Source: JAICWP01 sp035252015
GTDB taxonomy: Bacteria; Acidobacteriota; Terriglobia; Terriglobales; Acidobacteriaceae
DNA length: 64,000 bases
Direction of reading: 5' to 3'
NCBI GenBank assembly: GCA_035252015.1
Contig: DATFDP010000044.1
Span: 1 to 64,000 of the forward strand
The notes under the pieces were generated by a model, which ran no database searches, was not told where the DNA came from, and saw only the letters and a list, made by a program, of their open reading frames with translations. A program made the translations under genes and the position numbers. This document shows positions 18,377-27,706 of the stretch, piece after piece (position 1 is the first letter of the stretch; each line of letters starts with the position of its first letter).

Positions 18377-20386
18377 ATGCGGTTCTTGTGTAGTGGGTTA
18401 TCCTTCATCCTGCTGGCGGCCGGCATCAGCTTCGGCGTCCCTTCCGCGCCTCCAAACATCGTCCTTATCACGTTGGACACCACCCGCGCCGACCGCATGG
18501 GATTTCTCGGCTCGCGTCGCGGCCTCACGCCACATCTCGATGCCGTTGCCAAACAAGGCGTGGTGTTTACGCGCGCCTATGCCCACGTTCCTTTAACTAC
18601 GGCCTCGCACGCCACCATCCTGACTGGAACCTATCCCCAGTTCAACCATGTTAACGATTTTGGCAAGCCGTTGGCAGAGCACTTGCCTTATCTGCCGGAC
18701 ATTTTGCATCACCATGGGTACCACACCGCCGCGTTTGTGGGCTCTCTCATTCTCGATCCTCTCGATGGACTGGCGCCTGGGTTCGACCGCGGCTTCGATG
18801 TTTATGACGCGGGTTTTCGCCTGCGGCGGGCCCACGAGGATCGCTACAAAACGGTGGAACGCCGCGCCGACGAGGTAATCTGCCATGCTCTGACCTGGCT
18901 GGGGAACAACCCGAAGCGTCCTTTTTTCCTGTGGATCCATCTTTACGATGCACACGATCCGTACGATCCTCCGCCGCCTTACGCGCAACGCTACGCTGCG
19001 CTTCCGTACGACGGGGAAATCGCCTACGTGGATGCGGCGGTGGGACACCTGCTCACCGTCTTGCGCGGCCATAAACTGTACGATGGCACGCTGATCGCAA
19101 TCATGGCTGATCATGGCGAGGCCTTCGGCGAACATGGAGAGCGGACCCACGGGATATTTCTGTACGACGAAACCATCCACGTGCCGCTGCTCTTCAAGCT
19201 GCCGCACGAACGTTTTGCCGGGAAGCGCATCAGCACCCAAACGGGCCTGGTTGATGTGACGCCCACGATTCTGAAGGTTGCCGGGCTGCAGGCGCCTAGC
19301 GCTGTGCAAGGCGAACCGCTGCTAAGCCTTATGCAAACGCAAGCGCGTGTCGCGGCAGGCATGACGTCCGCGCCTACTGGAAATGCCACCCACGCTGATC
19401 GCCCCGTCTACTCCGAGACCGACTACCCCCATCGTGCGTTTGGCTGGAGCTCGTTGCGCTCGCTGCGTGAAGGCAAGTACCTGTTTATCGAGGCGCCGCG
19501 CCGCGAGCTGTACGACCAGAACGCAGATCCGAAGGAATTACATAACCTGGCGGACAATCGGCCGGCAGTCGCCGGCACGTTGACAACGAACCTGGATAAA
19601 TTCCGCGTCAGCACCAGTGCGGCACAGCCCGGGGGTAGAACGGTTAATGCACAGCAGGCGCAAAAGCTGAATGCTCTGGGCTACGTCGCCTCTGATGCCT
19701 CCCCAGGCGAGGCGCCCGGCAAATCGGGGAAAACTAGTGCTCCCGATCCCAAGGACAAAATTGAGATCGCCAACCAGATGCATGCCGCCATCATGGAAAT
19801 GGAAGACGGCCGCTACCAGGAGGCGATTCCGCGTCTCGAGGAAGTTCTGGCGGGCGATACCAATATGCCCATTGCGCAGATGCAACTCGGTACCGCCTTC
19901 ACCCGGATTCACGACTATCAGAAAGCGGTCCCGGCTTTGCAAAGGGCGCTGGTTCTGCAGCCGGACTCGGGCATGGGGCACTACGAATTGGGCTTGGCGC
20001 TCTTTGAAACCGGAGACTGGCAGGGGGCCGCGCCCCAATTCGAGTTTGCGGTGAAGCAGGCTCCCCGCTGGGCAGACGCGCACTTTTCTCTGGGTTCAGT
20101 GTATGCCCGCATTGACCGCGTTCCAGAAGCGTTAACGCAATTGCACACAGCCCTGCAGCTTAATCCCCACCACTATCGCGCCAACCTGTTGCTGGGCCGC
20201 ATTCTTTTTCTGCAGGGCCACGCCCGCGAAGCTTTGCCCAACCTGCGGGAAGCCGCCGATGTGGAGCCGAAGTCACGGGAAGCGCACTTGTTCCTGGCGG
20301 ACGCATACACGCAACTCGGCATGAGCGCGGCGGCGCAGCGGGAGCGCGCACAGGCGCAGCGCCTTCCTCCTCCCGTCCAGCAATGA
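18377..20386 (+). CDS. Sulfatase-like alkaline-phosphatase-superfamily protein fused to TPR repeats
   Basis: 669 aa. Leader (4-22), then a sulfatase fold: metal ligand D34 in LITLDTTRADRMG, nucleophile segment VPLTTASHATILTG (71-84), later ADHGEAFGEHGERTH and a petal-closing EAPRRELYDQNADPKEL. The Cys/Ser needed for formylglycine is absent: Thr74 stands where C-x-P-x-R is expected, and the Arg is His78. So it is probably a phosphodiesterase or phosphotransferase-type member, not a classical sulfatase. From about 455 to 660 there are five to six TPR repeats (LVLQPDSGMGHYELGLALF, HTALQLNPHHYRANLLLGR). Such sulfatase-TPR fusions recur in Acidobacteriota. Periplasmic or membrane-associated. Confidence 0.78.
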   Translation: MRFLCSGLSFILLAAGISFGVPSAPPNIVLITLDTTRADRMGFLGSRRGLTPHLDAVAKQGVVFTRAYAHVPLTTASHATILTGTYPQFNHVNDFGKPLAEHLPYLPDILHHHGYHTAAFVGSLILDPLDGLAPGFDRGFDVYDAGFRLRRAHEDRYKTVERRADEVICHALTWLGNNPKRPFFLWIHLYDAHDPYDPPPPYAQRYAALPYDGEIAYVDAAVGHLLTVLRGHKLYDGTLIAIMADHGEAFGEHGERTHGIFLYDETIHVPLLFKLPHERFAGKRISTQTGLVDVTPTILKVAGLQAPSAVQGEPLLSLMQTQARVAAGMTSAPTGNATHADRPVYSETDYPHRAFGWSSLRSLREGKYLFIEAPRRELYDQNADPKELHNLADNRPAVAGTLTTNLDKFRVSTSAAQPGGRTVNAQQAQKLNALGYVASDASPGEAPGKSGKTSAPDPKDKIEIANQMHAAIMEMEDGRYQEAIPRLEEVLAGDTNMPIAQMQLGTAFTRIHDYQKAVPALQRALVLQPDSGMGHYELGLALFETGDWQGAAPQFEFAVKQAPRWADAHFSLGSVYARIDRVPEALTQLHTALQLNPHHYRANLLLGRILFLQGHAREALPNLREAADVEPKSREAHLFLADAYTQLGMSAAAQRERAQAQRLPPPVQQ

Positions 20387-20402
20387 TTCCCGCAAAAAAG
20401 TG

Positions 20403-20430
20403 TTGCTGCGGCGGAAACGGCGTCTATAAT
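20403..20430 (+). promoter_or_regulatory. Sigma-70 promoter of the M28/beta-lactamase/M14 operon
   Basis: TTGCTG (20403-20408), a 16-base spacer, and a perfect TATAAT (20425-20430). Transcription would begin near 20437, about 37 bases before the ATG at 20474. This is one of the best -10 boxes in the window and stands directly after the previous gene, so the three secreted-enzyme genes have their own promoter. Confidence 0.55.
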
Positions 20431-20473
20431 CCGGCTCTCCCATAAGTGAGCGTTTTCAGCTTCGGGAGCCCGG

Positions 20474-22654
20474 ATGATCTCACTGCGTCTCGTCGCCATC
20501 GCCCTGTTACTGACATTTTTCGCCACGCCGCCTTCCCTTCAATCCGCGCATCCCGACGCGCCAGCCATGCGGGGATTCAGCGCCGGCGAAGCAGCCAAAG
20601 AGAACGACGTCGAGCATAGATTCCGAGCCATTCCATCACCACAGGAAGAGAGCAGGCAGCATCGGATTTTCACGGCGGAGCCGCACATTGCCGGATCGGC
20701 CCGCAATAACGAGCTGGCGCGTTACATTGCCGAGCAATGGAAAAAGCAGGGCCTGGAGGATGTGCGCATCCGCCGCTACGACGTCTACAGTACCCAACCG
20801 CGCAGCACTTCCCTGGAGATGGTGAGTCCGGTGCACTACGTCGCTGGCTTGCGCGAGCAGCCCTTTCCGGAAGACCCCGACACCGGCAACAAGGCAGTGT
20901 CCTCAGCCTGGACCGGCATGTCTCTCTCGGGCGAGATCACGGCTCCGCTGGTGTATGCCCACAGCGGCAATCCTGAAGATTACGACTACCTGCGTCAGCA
21001 GGGCATCAGCGTGCGCGGCAAGATTGTTCTGGTGCGCTACTCCAATCCTTACAGCTATCGAGGTTTCAAAGCGCTGACGGCGGAGCGCGAAGGCGCGGCC
21101 GCCATCCTCATCTATAGCGACCCTGCCGAGGACGGTTATAAAAAAGGAAAAGTCTTCCCGGACGGGCCATGGGGCCCGGAAAGCCACATCCAGCGCGGGG
21201 CCATCACTTACGATTTCATAGTGCCTGGAGATCCCCTGACTCCGGGGTGGGCGTCAGTACCGGGAGCCAGGCACATTGCGGTGAAAGATGCGCGCTCGCT
21301 GCCCAAGATCATGGCGCTGCCGCTCTCCTGGCATGACGCCAAGCCGCTGCTGGAGCACATTGGTGGTCCGGCGGCTCCGCAGGACTGGCAGGGCGGCCTT
21401 CCCATCACATACCACCTCGGCGGCAAGGATGCGCAAGTCCATCTCAAAATTGATATGGACAATTCCATCAAGCCCTATTATGTCGTGGAAGCCCGCATTC
21501 GCGGCTCGCAATTCGCGGACGAATGGGTGGTGATGGGCAACCACCGCGATGCCTGGGTGTTTGGCGGGGTGGATCCCAGCAGCGGCACCGCGTCCATGAT
21601 GGAGCTGACGCGCGGCTTGGGCCAACTGTTGCGCCAGGGAATCCGGCCCAGGCGCACGCTGGTGATTTGCAGCTGGGACGGCGAAGAAGTCGGGCTGACC
21701 GGGTCCACGGAATGGGGCGAGCAATTTCAGGACGATTTGCGCAAAAAGGCGGTCGCCTACATCAACGTGGATTCGTCCACCTCGGGTCCCAACTTCGAGG
21801 GCAGCGCGGTGGGATCGCTCGCGCCATTGCTGCGTGAGGTGAGCCACGGTTTCCAGGATCCGGCAACAGGCCAGTCGCTTTACGAGGCATGGAAAGCATC
21901 GGTGGAGCGAGCGCGGGAAGCACGAAAGGAAACACCTGTCAGCGACGCCAACCTGGTGGACACACGCATTGGCAGCGGCTCGGACCATACGGTTTTTCTC
22001 AACCATGTGGGTATGCCGGTGATCGGCCTCGACTTTGACGGGCCCTATGGCGTGTATCACTCCATGTACGACGATTTTTACTGGATCAATCACTTTGGCG
22101 ATCCGGGATACCGCTACCACACGCTGATGTCTCAGTTGTGGGGCGCACTCGCCCTGCGGCTGGCGAATGCCGACCTGCTGCCCTTCGATTTCGGCGAGTA
22201 CGGCGAAAATATCGCGCAATTCGTGGATGAGTTGGAAAAGGGAAAGGACCTGAGCCGGCTGGACCTGCGGCCACTGCGAGCCGCGATTACGGATTTTGTT
22301 GGCGCTGGCCGCAAGCTTGATGCCGCGGAACAGCAGGCGCTCGCTTCCGGCAAAATCAACCCGGCGGTCGAGCAGGACGTGAATCAGGGCACGATGAAGA
22401 TAGAACGAAATTGGCTGAATCCGGAGGGTATTCCAGGGCGCCCCTGGTTCGAGCACATGCTTTACGGCGCCCGCTACACCTACGCTCATTTAGAGCTTCC
22501 GGCAATAACAGAGGCCGTTGAGAAGGCCGACTGGACCACTGCACAACAGCAAACCGAATTGCTCCGGCAGGCGGTTGAGAAGAATACTCAGCTGGTTCAG
22601 GACCTCGCGAACCGCCTGCAAAGCTCCGTTCAATCAGGAGGGCACGCGGAGTGA
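20474..22654 (+). CDS. M28 metallopeptidase, glutamate carboxypeptidase II-like, secreted
   Basis: 726 aa, full length for the GCPII/PSMA type. Sec leader (residues 1-24); protease-associated insert about 120-300 (GKIVLVRYSNPYSYRGFKA); catalytic zinc site H357 (GNHRDAW), D367, E404-E405 (WDGEEVG), D433 (NVDSS) and the later HSMYDDF histidine; C-terminal transferrin-receptor-like dimerisation domain from about 580. All ligands of a co-catalytic two-zinc aminopeptidase/carboxypeptidase are present. Related enzymes remove C-terminal glutamate from peptides or folates. Its TGA overlaps the GTG of the next gene, so it is coupled to a beta-lactamase-like protein and an M14 peptidase. Confidence 0.85.
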   Translation: MISLRLVAIALLLTFFATPPSLQSAHPDAPAMRGFSAGEAAKENDVEHRFRAIPSPQEESRQHRIFTAEPHIAGSARNNELARYIAEQWKKQGLEDVRIRRYDVYSTQPRSTSLEMVSPVHYVAGLREQPFPEDPDTGNKAVSSAWTGMSLSGEITAPLVYAHSGNPEDYDYLRQQGISVRGKIVLVRYSNPYSYRGFKALTAEREGAAAILIYSDPAEDGYKKGKVFPDGPWGPESHIQRGAITYDFIVPGDPLTPGWASVPGARHIAVKDARSLPKIMALPLSWHDAKPLLEHIGGPAAPQDWQGGLPITYHLGGKDAQVHLKIDMDNSIKPYYVVEARIRGSQFADEWVVMGNHRDAWVFGGVDPSSGTASMMELTRGLGQLLRQGIRPRRTLVICSWDGEEVGLTGSTEWGEQFQDDLRKKAVAYINVDSSTSGPNFEGSAVGSLAPLLREVSHGFQDPATGQSLYEAWKASVERAREARKETPVSDANLVDTRIGSGSDHTVFLNHVGMPVIGLDFDGPYGVYHSMYDDFYWINHFGDPGYRYHTLMSQLWGALALRLANADLLPFDFGEYGENIAQFVDELEKGKDLSRLDLRPLRAAITDFVGAGRKLDAAEQQALASGKINPAVEQDVNQGTMKIERNWLNPEGIPGRPWFEHMLYGARYTYAHLELPAITEAVEKADWTTAQQQTELLRQAVEKNTQLVQDLANRLQSSVQSGGHAE

Positions 22655-23676
22655 AACGGCGCGGAGTTCTCCTGCTTGCGGTACTTGGATTGGCCTTCGC
22701 AACGACGGCAGCAGCACAATCTGCAACCCAGGCCGCCGCCGCTGAGTCTCTCAACCAACTGCGAGATGAACTGCAGGCCATCCGGCGGGCCTTTCCCGGC
22801 CAGATGTCCGTCTACATGAAGAATCTCTCCACCGGGGATGAGATCGCGTTCGATGCGGACACGGTTTACGAAACCTTCAGCGTAATCAAACTGGCCATTG
22901 CAGCTGAGGTGCTGCGCGACGCGGAAGCAGGCAAGTTTTCTCTGGGCGATCGCATCGCTATCACGCCCGCCGACCGCCGCCTGCCCTCGGGGGTACTGTA
23001 CTCGCTGGATCCGGGCCTGCAGCCCACCGTGCGTGACCTGCTCACGCTCATGATCATCATCAGCGACAATGAGGCCACCGACATCCTGGCCGACAAGGTC
23101 GGCCGCGCGAACATTACGGCCTACATGCACAGCCTGGGACTGAAGAACACCAGCACACAGTTCTCCGATCTGGATTGGGATCGCACTTGGCTGGGAACAC
23201 TCGATCCGAGTTATAAGAACGCAAGTGGCGACCAGACCATCAAGTTCCCCTTCGATAAGTACAGCGAGTCGCAGGTCAGCGCGGCGTTCGGACACACCAT
23301 TTACGACGCCGGCATCTACTTCGGCCACAGCACCACGCGCGAAATAGGTCAACTGCTGGAGTGGGCTGCCGAGGGCAAGTTGGTTTCCAAAAAGGCAAGC
23401 ACCCTGCTCCTGGACATCATGGAAAAGCAGCAGGTGAATGACCGCTTTCCCTTATACCTGGAACATGTCCGCATCGCGCACAAAACTGGGGACGGCCAGC
23501 CGTTTATCGCCAACGACGCTGGTGTGCTGTGGGTACACGATCAACCCATCGTGCTGGTGGTCTTCACCGGGCACCATCGTGGCCCAACCTCTTCCCTGCA
23601 CGATTCCATCGCGCGAGTGGCCGCCTTCGTGGTGCGGCATTACGGTGGCAAAGTGACGCGCGACTTCAAGCCATGA
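22651..23676 (+). CDS. Class A beta-lactamase-like serine hydrolase, secreted
   Basis: 341 aa with Sec leader (cleavage near AAAQS). The penicillin-binding fold is clear: S77-x-x-K80 in TFSVIKL, S138-D139-N140 in IIISDNEA, K278-T-G in AHKTGDG. The omega-loop ExxxN that supplies the deacylating Glu166 of true class A beta-lactamases is not visible: residues 170-195 contain no glutamate. It may therefore be a slow or acyl-trapping enzyme, or a peptidase or esterase, rather than an antibiotic-resistance enzyme. GTG start within the M28 stop. It is about 50 aa longer than TEM-type enzymes, mostly between SDN and KTG. Confidence 0.75.
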   Translation: MKRRGVLLLAVLGLAFATTAAAQSATQAAAAESLNQLRDELQAIRRAFPGQMSVYMKNLSTGDEIAFDADTVYETFSVIKLAIAAEVLRDAEAGKFSLGDRIAITPADRRLPSGVLYSLDPGLQPTVRDLLTLMIIISDNEATDILADKVGRANITAYMHSLGLKNTSTQFSDLDWDRTWLGTLDPSYKNASGDQTIKFPFDKYSESQVSAAFGHTIYDAGIYFGHSTTREIGQLLEWAAEGKLVSKKASTLLLDIMEKQQVNDRFPLYLEHVRIAHKTGDGQPFIANDAGVLWVHDQPIVLVVFTGHHRGPTSSLHDSIARVAAFVVRHYGGKVTRDFKP

Positions 23677-23765
23677 GCACTCCACATACCATTGCAGGGA
23701 TCCCGCCGGCACACTCCGTTAATATTCACCGCAAGAACGCGTCCGCCCGGCGGGCAGAGGCCTTC

Positions 23766-26582
23766 ATGATCCGATATTTCATTGTTTTTCTGTTGCTGCC
23801 AGTATTGACAGGAGCCGCGCTGGCGCAAACCGCCGCCGCTCCCGATATGCCCGAACCCGGTTCCGCGGAAGCAATTGCCGCCGCGACCACGGAAAAGGAT
23901 TTCATTTCTCCCTGGGTCTCTTATCTGCCGCACTCCTCCACCGTGCCCTCACCTATGGCGTTTCTGGGGCGAATTCCCGGGGTGCCGGGCGAACTCGCCG
24001 GGACAGTCAAGACTTACGCTTACTGCCGCGCTTTGGCCGCTGCTTCGCCCAGGGTTCGCGTTTTCACTTTAGGACGCAGCGAAGAAGGACGCGAAATCAT
24101 AATGGTGGCAATCGCCGACGAAGCCGGCATTCGTGAATTGGATCAGCTGAAGTCTGCAACCGCTGCCCTCGCTGATCCGCGGCGCACCGATCCGGCCGCC
24201 GCCCAGCGGCTGATAAAGAGTTCACGGCCTATCTATTATTTCAATGCTGCTCTGCACTCTGACGAGACGGGCTCCACGGAGGCCATGCTCGAACTGGCCT
24301 ACCGTTTAGCGGTTTCCGAGCAGCCGATGATCCGCCGCATTCGCGAGCGACTGGTGGTGCTCATCAATCCCATTTCCAACCCCGATGGCCGCGACAAGAT
24401 GGTGGACTGGTTCTACGCCTACCTCAAGGGCAAGACCGACTACGCGAACCTGCCTCGCCAGTCTCCGCCCTACTGGTCGAAATACACCTTCGTGGACATC
24501 AACCGCGATACCCATCAGCAGACGCACGAGACCACCAAGGCGGTGCACCGCATGTTTCACGAGTGGCACCCGACCGTGGTCCACGACCTCCACGAAGGCG
24601 TGCCCATGCTGATGACCTGGAACGGCACCGGCCCTTACAACCCAGATGTTGATCCCATCACCTATGCGGAGTTCCTGGAACTCAGCTTCCACGAAGTGCA
24701 GGTTATGACGGCGATGGCCATGCCCGGCGTTTCCACCTGGAATTTTGGCGAGGCATTTGCCCACCTTTATCTGGACTCTGTGGCCATGAACCACAACAGC
24801 ATCGGGCGCGGTTATGAGACGTTCGGCAACGGCTCAACTGAAACCATGCGCCGCACCCTTGACCCCTCGGACACAAAGATGGAGTGGTATCGGCCGCTCC
24901 CGCCCAAATCGCAGCAGGTTGTGTGGTCAGCGCGCGACAACTTGAATTATCAGGAAACTGCCGCCCTCGCCGCACTGGACTACAGCGCCGACCACGCTCA
25001 GCACATGCTGCAGAATTTTTACAAGAAAGGTTGGGATTCCTGGCAGAAAGGGCTGCACGAGCCGCCTTATGCGTTCCTCATTCCCGCCGATCAGGGCGAC
25101 CGCATGCGTGTGGCCCAGATGGTGGGCCGCCTCATCGGTCAGCACATCGAGGTGGGCGTGGCGCAAGCGCCAATCCAACTTAAAGATGCCAGCTTCCCTG
25201 CCGGCACCTACGTCGTACGCTTGGATCAACCTTACCGCAATTACGCCGTAGATCTGCTCACGCCGCAGCATTATCCCAAGGACGGTGGCGAGCCTTACGA
25301 TGATGTCTCCTGGGAACTACCCGCCCACTATCACCTACGGGCGATTCCAACCGTCGACACGGCGGTGCGTTCTGTTCCCCTTGTCGCCCTGTCTGCCCCG
25401 CCACATCCAGGAGGCACTGTCGCCGGCAACGGCCCCGTATTCCTTTTAAAAGATACCGGGCAGGAAAGCCTGCTGGCGGCACGCTACCGCCTCAGCCGGT
25501 TCCGAGTGCAGATTGCCGAGCACGCTTTTAATGAAGAAGGCACAGAATTTCCCGCTGGCTCCTGGATTTTCCCTGCCCAGGACGGGCTGGCCGCAGAACT
25601 GCGATCCGCAGCGGCGGAACTCGGCCTGAATCTCACCAGCGCTGCCGCCATTCCCGCGGTACCCCATCATGCTGCTCCGGCGCCTCGCATCGGGCTTTGG
25701 GTACCATGGGCGGACACGGATTCCATCGGCTGGATCCGCTACTCCCTTGACCAACGTAAAGTCCCTTATACCTACCTGCGCGATGAAGACATTCGCGCCG
25801 GCGGCTTGCGCGACAAAGTTGACATCCTCCTCTACGGCCATGTGGACCTCGAGTTGGCGGAACAGATCCAGGGCTTGCCCAAGGCTTGGGGGCCAATGCC
25901 CTACAAAAAGACTCCACGCACGCCAAGCTTTGGCACGCCGGCTGAATCCGATGACATAACCGGCGGCATTGGATGGGAAGGCATGGCGCAATTGCAGAAG
26001 TTTGTAGAAAGCGGCGGGCTGATGGTCACTTTGGGCAGCGGTTCCATGCTGGCTTTGGAAGGCGGAATTGTGCGCGGGGTGCGGCGTGCGGCCGGCGGCG
26101 TGCCCCGCAGCACGCAAGGTGGTGGGGCCGCCTCGGCTGCCGCCTCCGAAAATGCCGCCACCCGCACTCCCGGCGCTCATGTGCGCGTCACCTTCGCGCG
26201 CCCTGACCATCCCCTCGCCTACGGCTACCCCGTGCGTACGTGGGTATTCCGCCAAAACTTTCCTCTGTACGACGTGCCTCTGCGATGGCTCCGCATGGCC
26301 TACTGCACCAGTTGCCTCGATGGTCCGGAAGACCGCAGCGGGATTGTGTTGCAGTGGGGCGACAGCGAGAGTGCGCCTTTAGTAGTGAGTGGCCAGGCGT
26401 GGGGACAGGCGGGACTGATTGGCCGTCCGGCGATTCTGGACATGCCGGTGGGCCACGGCCGCGTGGTGGCGTTCAACTTTAATCCCGTACACCGCGATTT
26501 GAATCGCGGCGACCAGCGCCTGTTATGGAATGCCATCCTGAACTGGCAAGCGATCTTGCAGGAGACCGGAGTGGGCCACTAA
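23766..26582 (+). CDS. M14 family zinc carboxypeptidase-like protein, secreted
   Basis: 938 aa from ATG 23766 (MIRYFIVFLLLPVL, Sec leader). An ATGA-coupled start at 23673 would add 31 residues before the leader and is less likely, and the frame is open further upstream inside the beta-lactamase gene. The M14 zinc site is HSDETGSTEAM (H and E) with the third histidine probably in VHDLHEGVP; NPDGRD is the adjacent family motif. The C-terminal half (about 540-938) resembles the extra domain of large acidobacterial and Bacteroidetes M14 proteins, including a glutamine-amidotransferase-like region (VESGGLMVTLGSGSML). Together with M28 and the serine hydrolase it forms an exported peptide- or cell-wall-degrading set. 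Confidence 0.78.
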   Translation: MIRYFIVFLLLPVLTGAALAQTAAAPDMPEPGSAEAIAAATTEKDFISPWVSYLPHSSTVPSPMAFLGRIPGVPGELAGTVKTYAYCRALAAASPRVRVFTLGRSEEGREIIMVAIADEAGIRELDQLKSATAALADPRRTDPAAAQRLIKSSRPIYYFNAALHSDETGSTEAMLELAYRLAVSEQPMIRRIRERLVVLINPISNPDGRDKMVDWFYAYLKGKTDYANLPRQSPPYWSKYTFVDINRDTHQQTHETTKAVHRMFHEWHPTVVHDLHEGVPMLMTWNGTGPYNPDVDPITYAEFLELSFHEVQVMTAMAMPGVSTWNFGEAFAHLYLDSVAMNHNSIGRGYETFGNGSTETMRRTLDPSDTKMEWYRPLPPKSQQVVWSARDNLNYQETAALAALDYSADHAQHMLQNFYKKGWDSWQKGLHEPPYAFLIPADQGDRMRVAQMVGRLIGQHIEVGVAQAPIQLKDASFPAGTYVVRLDQPYRNYAVDLLTPQHYPKDGGEPYDDVSWELPAHYHLRAIPTVDTAVRSVPLVALSAPPHPGGTVAGNGPVFLLKDTGQESLLAARYRLSRFRVQIAEHAFNEEGTEFPAGSWIFPAQDGLAAELRSAAAELGLNLTSAAAIPAVPHHAAPAPRIGLWVPWADTDSIGWIRYSLDQRKVPYTYLRDEDIRAGGLRDKVDILLYGHVDLELAEQIQGLPKAWGPMPYKKTPRTPSFGTPAESDDITGGIGWEGMAQLQKFVESGGLMVTLGSGSMLALEGGIVRGVRRAAGGVPRSTQGGGAASAAASENAATRTPGAHVRVTFARPDHPLAYGYPVRTWVFRQNFPLYDVPLRWLRMAYCTSCLDGPEDRSGIVLQWGDSESAPLVVSGQAWGQAGLIGRPAILDMPVGHGRVVAFNFNPVHRDLNRGDQRLLWNAILNWQAILQETGVGH

Positions 26583-26625
26583 GCCATTTGGATCCAGATC
26601 TACCGGAAAAACCGGCGCACACCCA

Positions 26626-27528
26626 TTACTGTTCTGCATAAACGCTTTTGACGAAATCGGCCGCGTTGGTATTGGGCCAGTCGGGATATTGAGTTTTAAG
26701 GTACGCGCTAACCTGTTTGCCTGCGTCCTCTGCTGAGACACGCTGCTGTTTGAGAGCAAGCGCTCGCGTGCGGATTTCTGAGATCAGTTTCACTTCAGCC
26801 GCCACCAGCGAACCGTCGCCGGGAGCACTGTGATCGGGCAAGACGTGTGCAACAGGGAGTGCGGCCACCTTCTCCAGCACGGCAAGCCAGCTCGCAGGTG
26901 TGCCGCCGTCACCGAAGATGTGCGGCATGGTCTTGTTCTGCACCACGTCGCCTGAAACCAAAGTACGATCCGGTTCAACGAAAGTAAGCTCATCTCCTTT
27001 GGTGTGAGCGCCGCCAAACCAGAGCAGCCGCGCCCTAACCCCGCCCAAGTCAATGGTTACTTCCCGGTCAAACGTCATGTCTGGCGGACGCAGTACCACA
27101 CCAGCTAGCAGGTCTTTGATTTGCGCTGACCGGCTACTGAACATGTCAATCATTTCCTGCCCGTGCTTCTCCATCTCCTGCTGCTGCACGGCGTCGCGTA
27201 TCAAAATGGTATTGGGAGGGAAACCCGGCTCCCCACCAGCGTGCTCCGGATGGAAGTGAGTGGTAGTGAGAAACAGCTTGTGGTTCTCAGGTGCTAGTCT
27301 TGCCGCCACGCGCGCGGCAGTGGCTCCATTCTTCGGCCCTAAACCTGTGTCAACAACGAGCGTGGCGTGCTTACCGACCACGATGCCGACATTGGGGAAG
27401 CCCATGATTGCCCAGACGTGGTCAGAGATCCTGGTTGTGTTCTCGCTAAGCATTGGATTGCTCATCTGCGCGGGTGCAGCACTCACACCGAGGGCGACCA
27501 GAATCACAAACGTCAAGAGTGCCTTCAT
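26626..27528 (-). CDS. Metallo-beta-lactamase-fold hydrolase, secreted
   Basis: 300 aa from ATG 27528 (MKALLTFVILVALGV, Sec leader; GGAGAGG ribosome site). The metal motif is H91-F-H93-P-E95-H96, i.e. HxHxEH, with Glu in place of the usual Asp, and the second site includes SGDVVQN. Family members hydrolyse esters, thioesters, lactams or lactones; the SoxH/quinoprotein-associated subgroup looks closest by eye. It is convergent with the M14 peptidase (43 bases between stops) and divergent from the enoyl-CoA hydratase. The D-to-E change could alter metal preference. Substrate unknown. Confidence 0.75.
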   Translation of the reverse strand: MKALLTFVILVALGVSAAPAQMSNPMLSENTTRISDHVWAIMGFPNVGIVVGKHATLVVDTGLGPKNGATAARVAARLAPENHKLFLTTTHFHPEHAGGEPGFPPNTILIRDAVQQQEMEKHGQEMIDMFSSRSAQIKDLLAGVVLRPPDMTFDREVTIDLGGVRARLLWFGGAHTKGDELTFVEPDRTLVSGDVVQNKTMPHIFGDGGTPASWLAVLEKVAALPVAHVLPDHSAPGDGSLVAAEVKLISEIRTRALALKQQRVSAEDAGKQVSAYLKTQYPDWPNTNAADFVKSVYAEQ

Positions 27529-27706
27529 CAGTGCCTCTCCTGGACTATCGAGGTTCGGGTAATAACGACGAGGTCGCGTTAGGAACAAGGTCCCAGTTTC
27601 ACGTTGGCGGAAAACAGCACCATAGTACTAAGATTCATAAGCTCGTGCTGTGCACGCGGCGCTAGGTCGGCCGAAGCAATCGCCAGAGAGCAGGGAGGTA
27701 TCTGTT

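Noticed and set aside
20433..20470. Hairpin GGCTC...GGGAGCC that would hide the ribosome site of the M28 gene
   Set aside because: Transcription from the strong TATAAT at 20425-20430 should begin near 20437, removing most of the 5' arm, so the hairpin is unlikely to form in the mRNA.
21254..22489. Long 411-codon minus-strand open frame
   Set aside because: It is antisense to the clear M28 peptidase, has no recognisable domain and reflects GC-rich codon structure.
25446..26255. 269-codon minus-strand open frame
   Set aside because: It is a shadow of the M14 peptidase; low-complexity arginine/glycine-rich translation.
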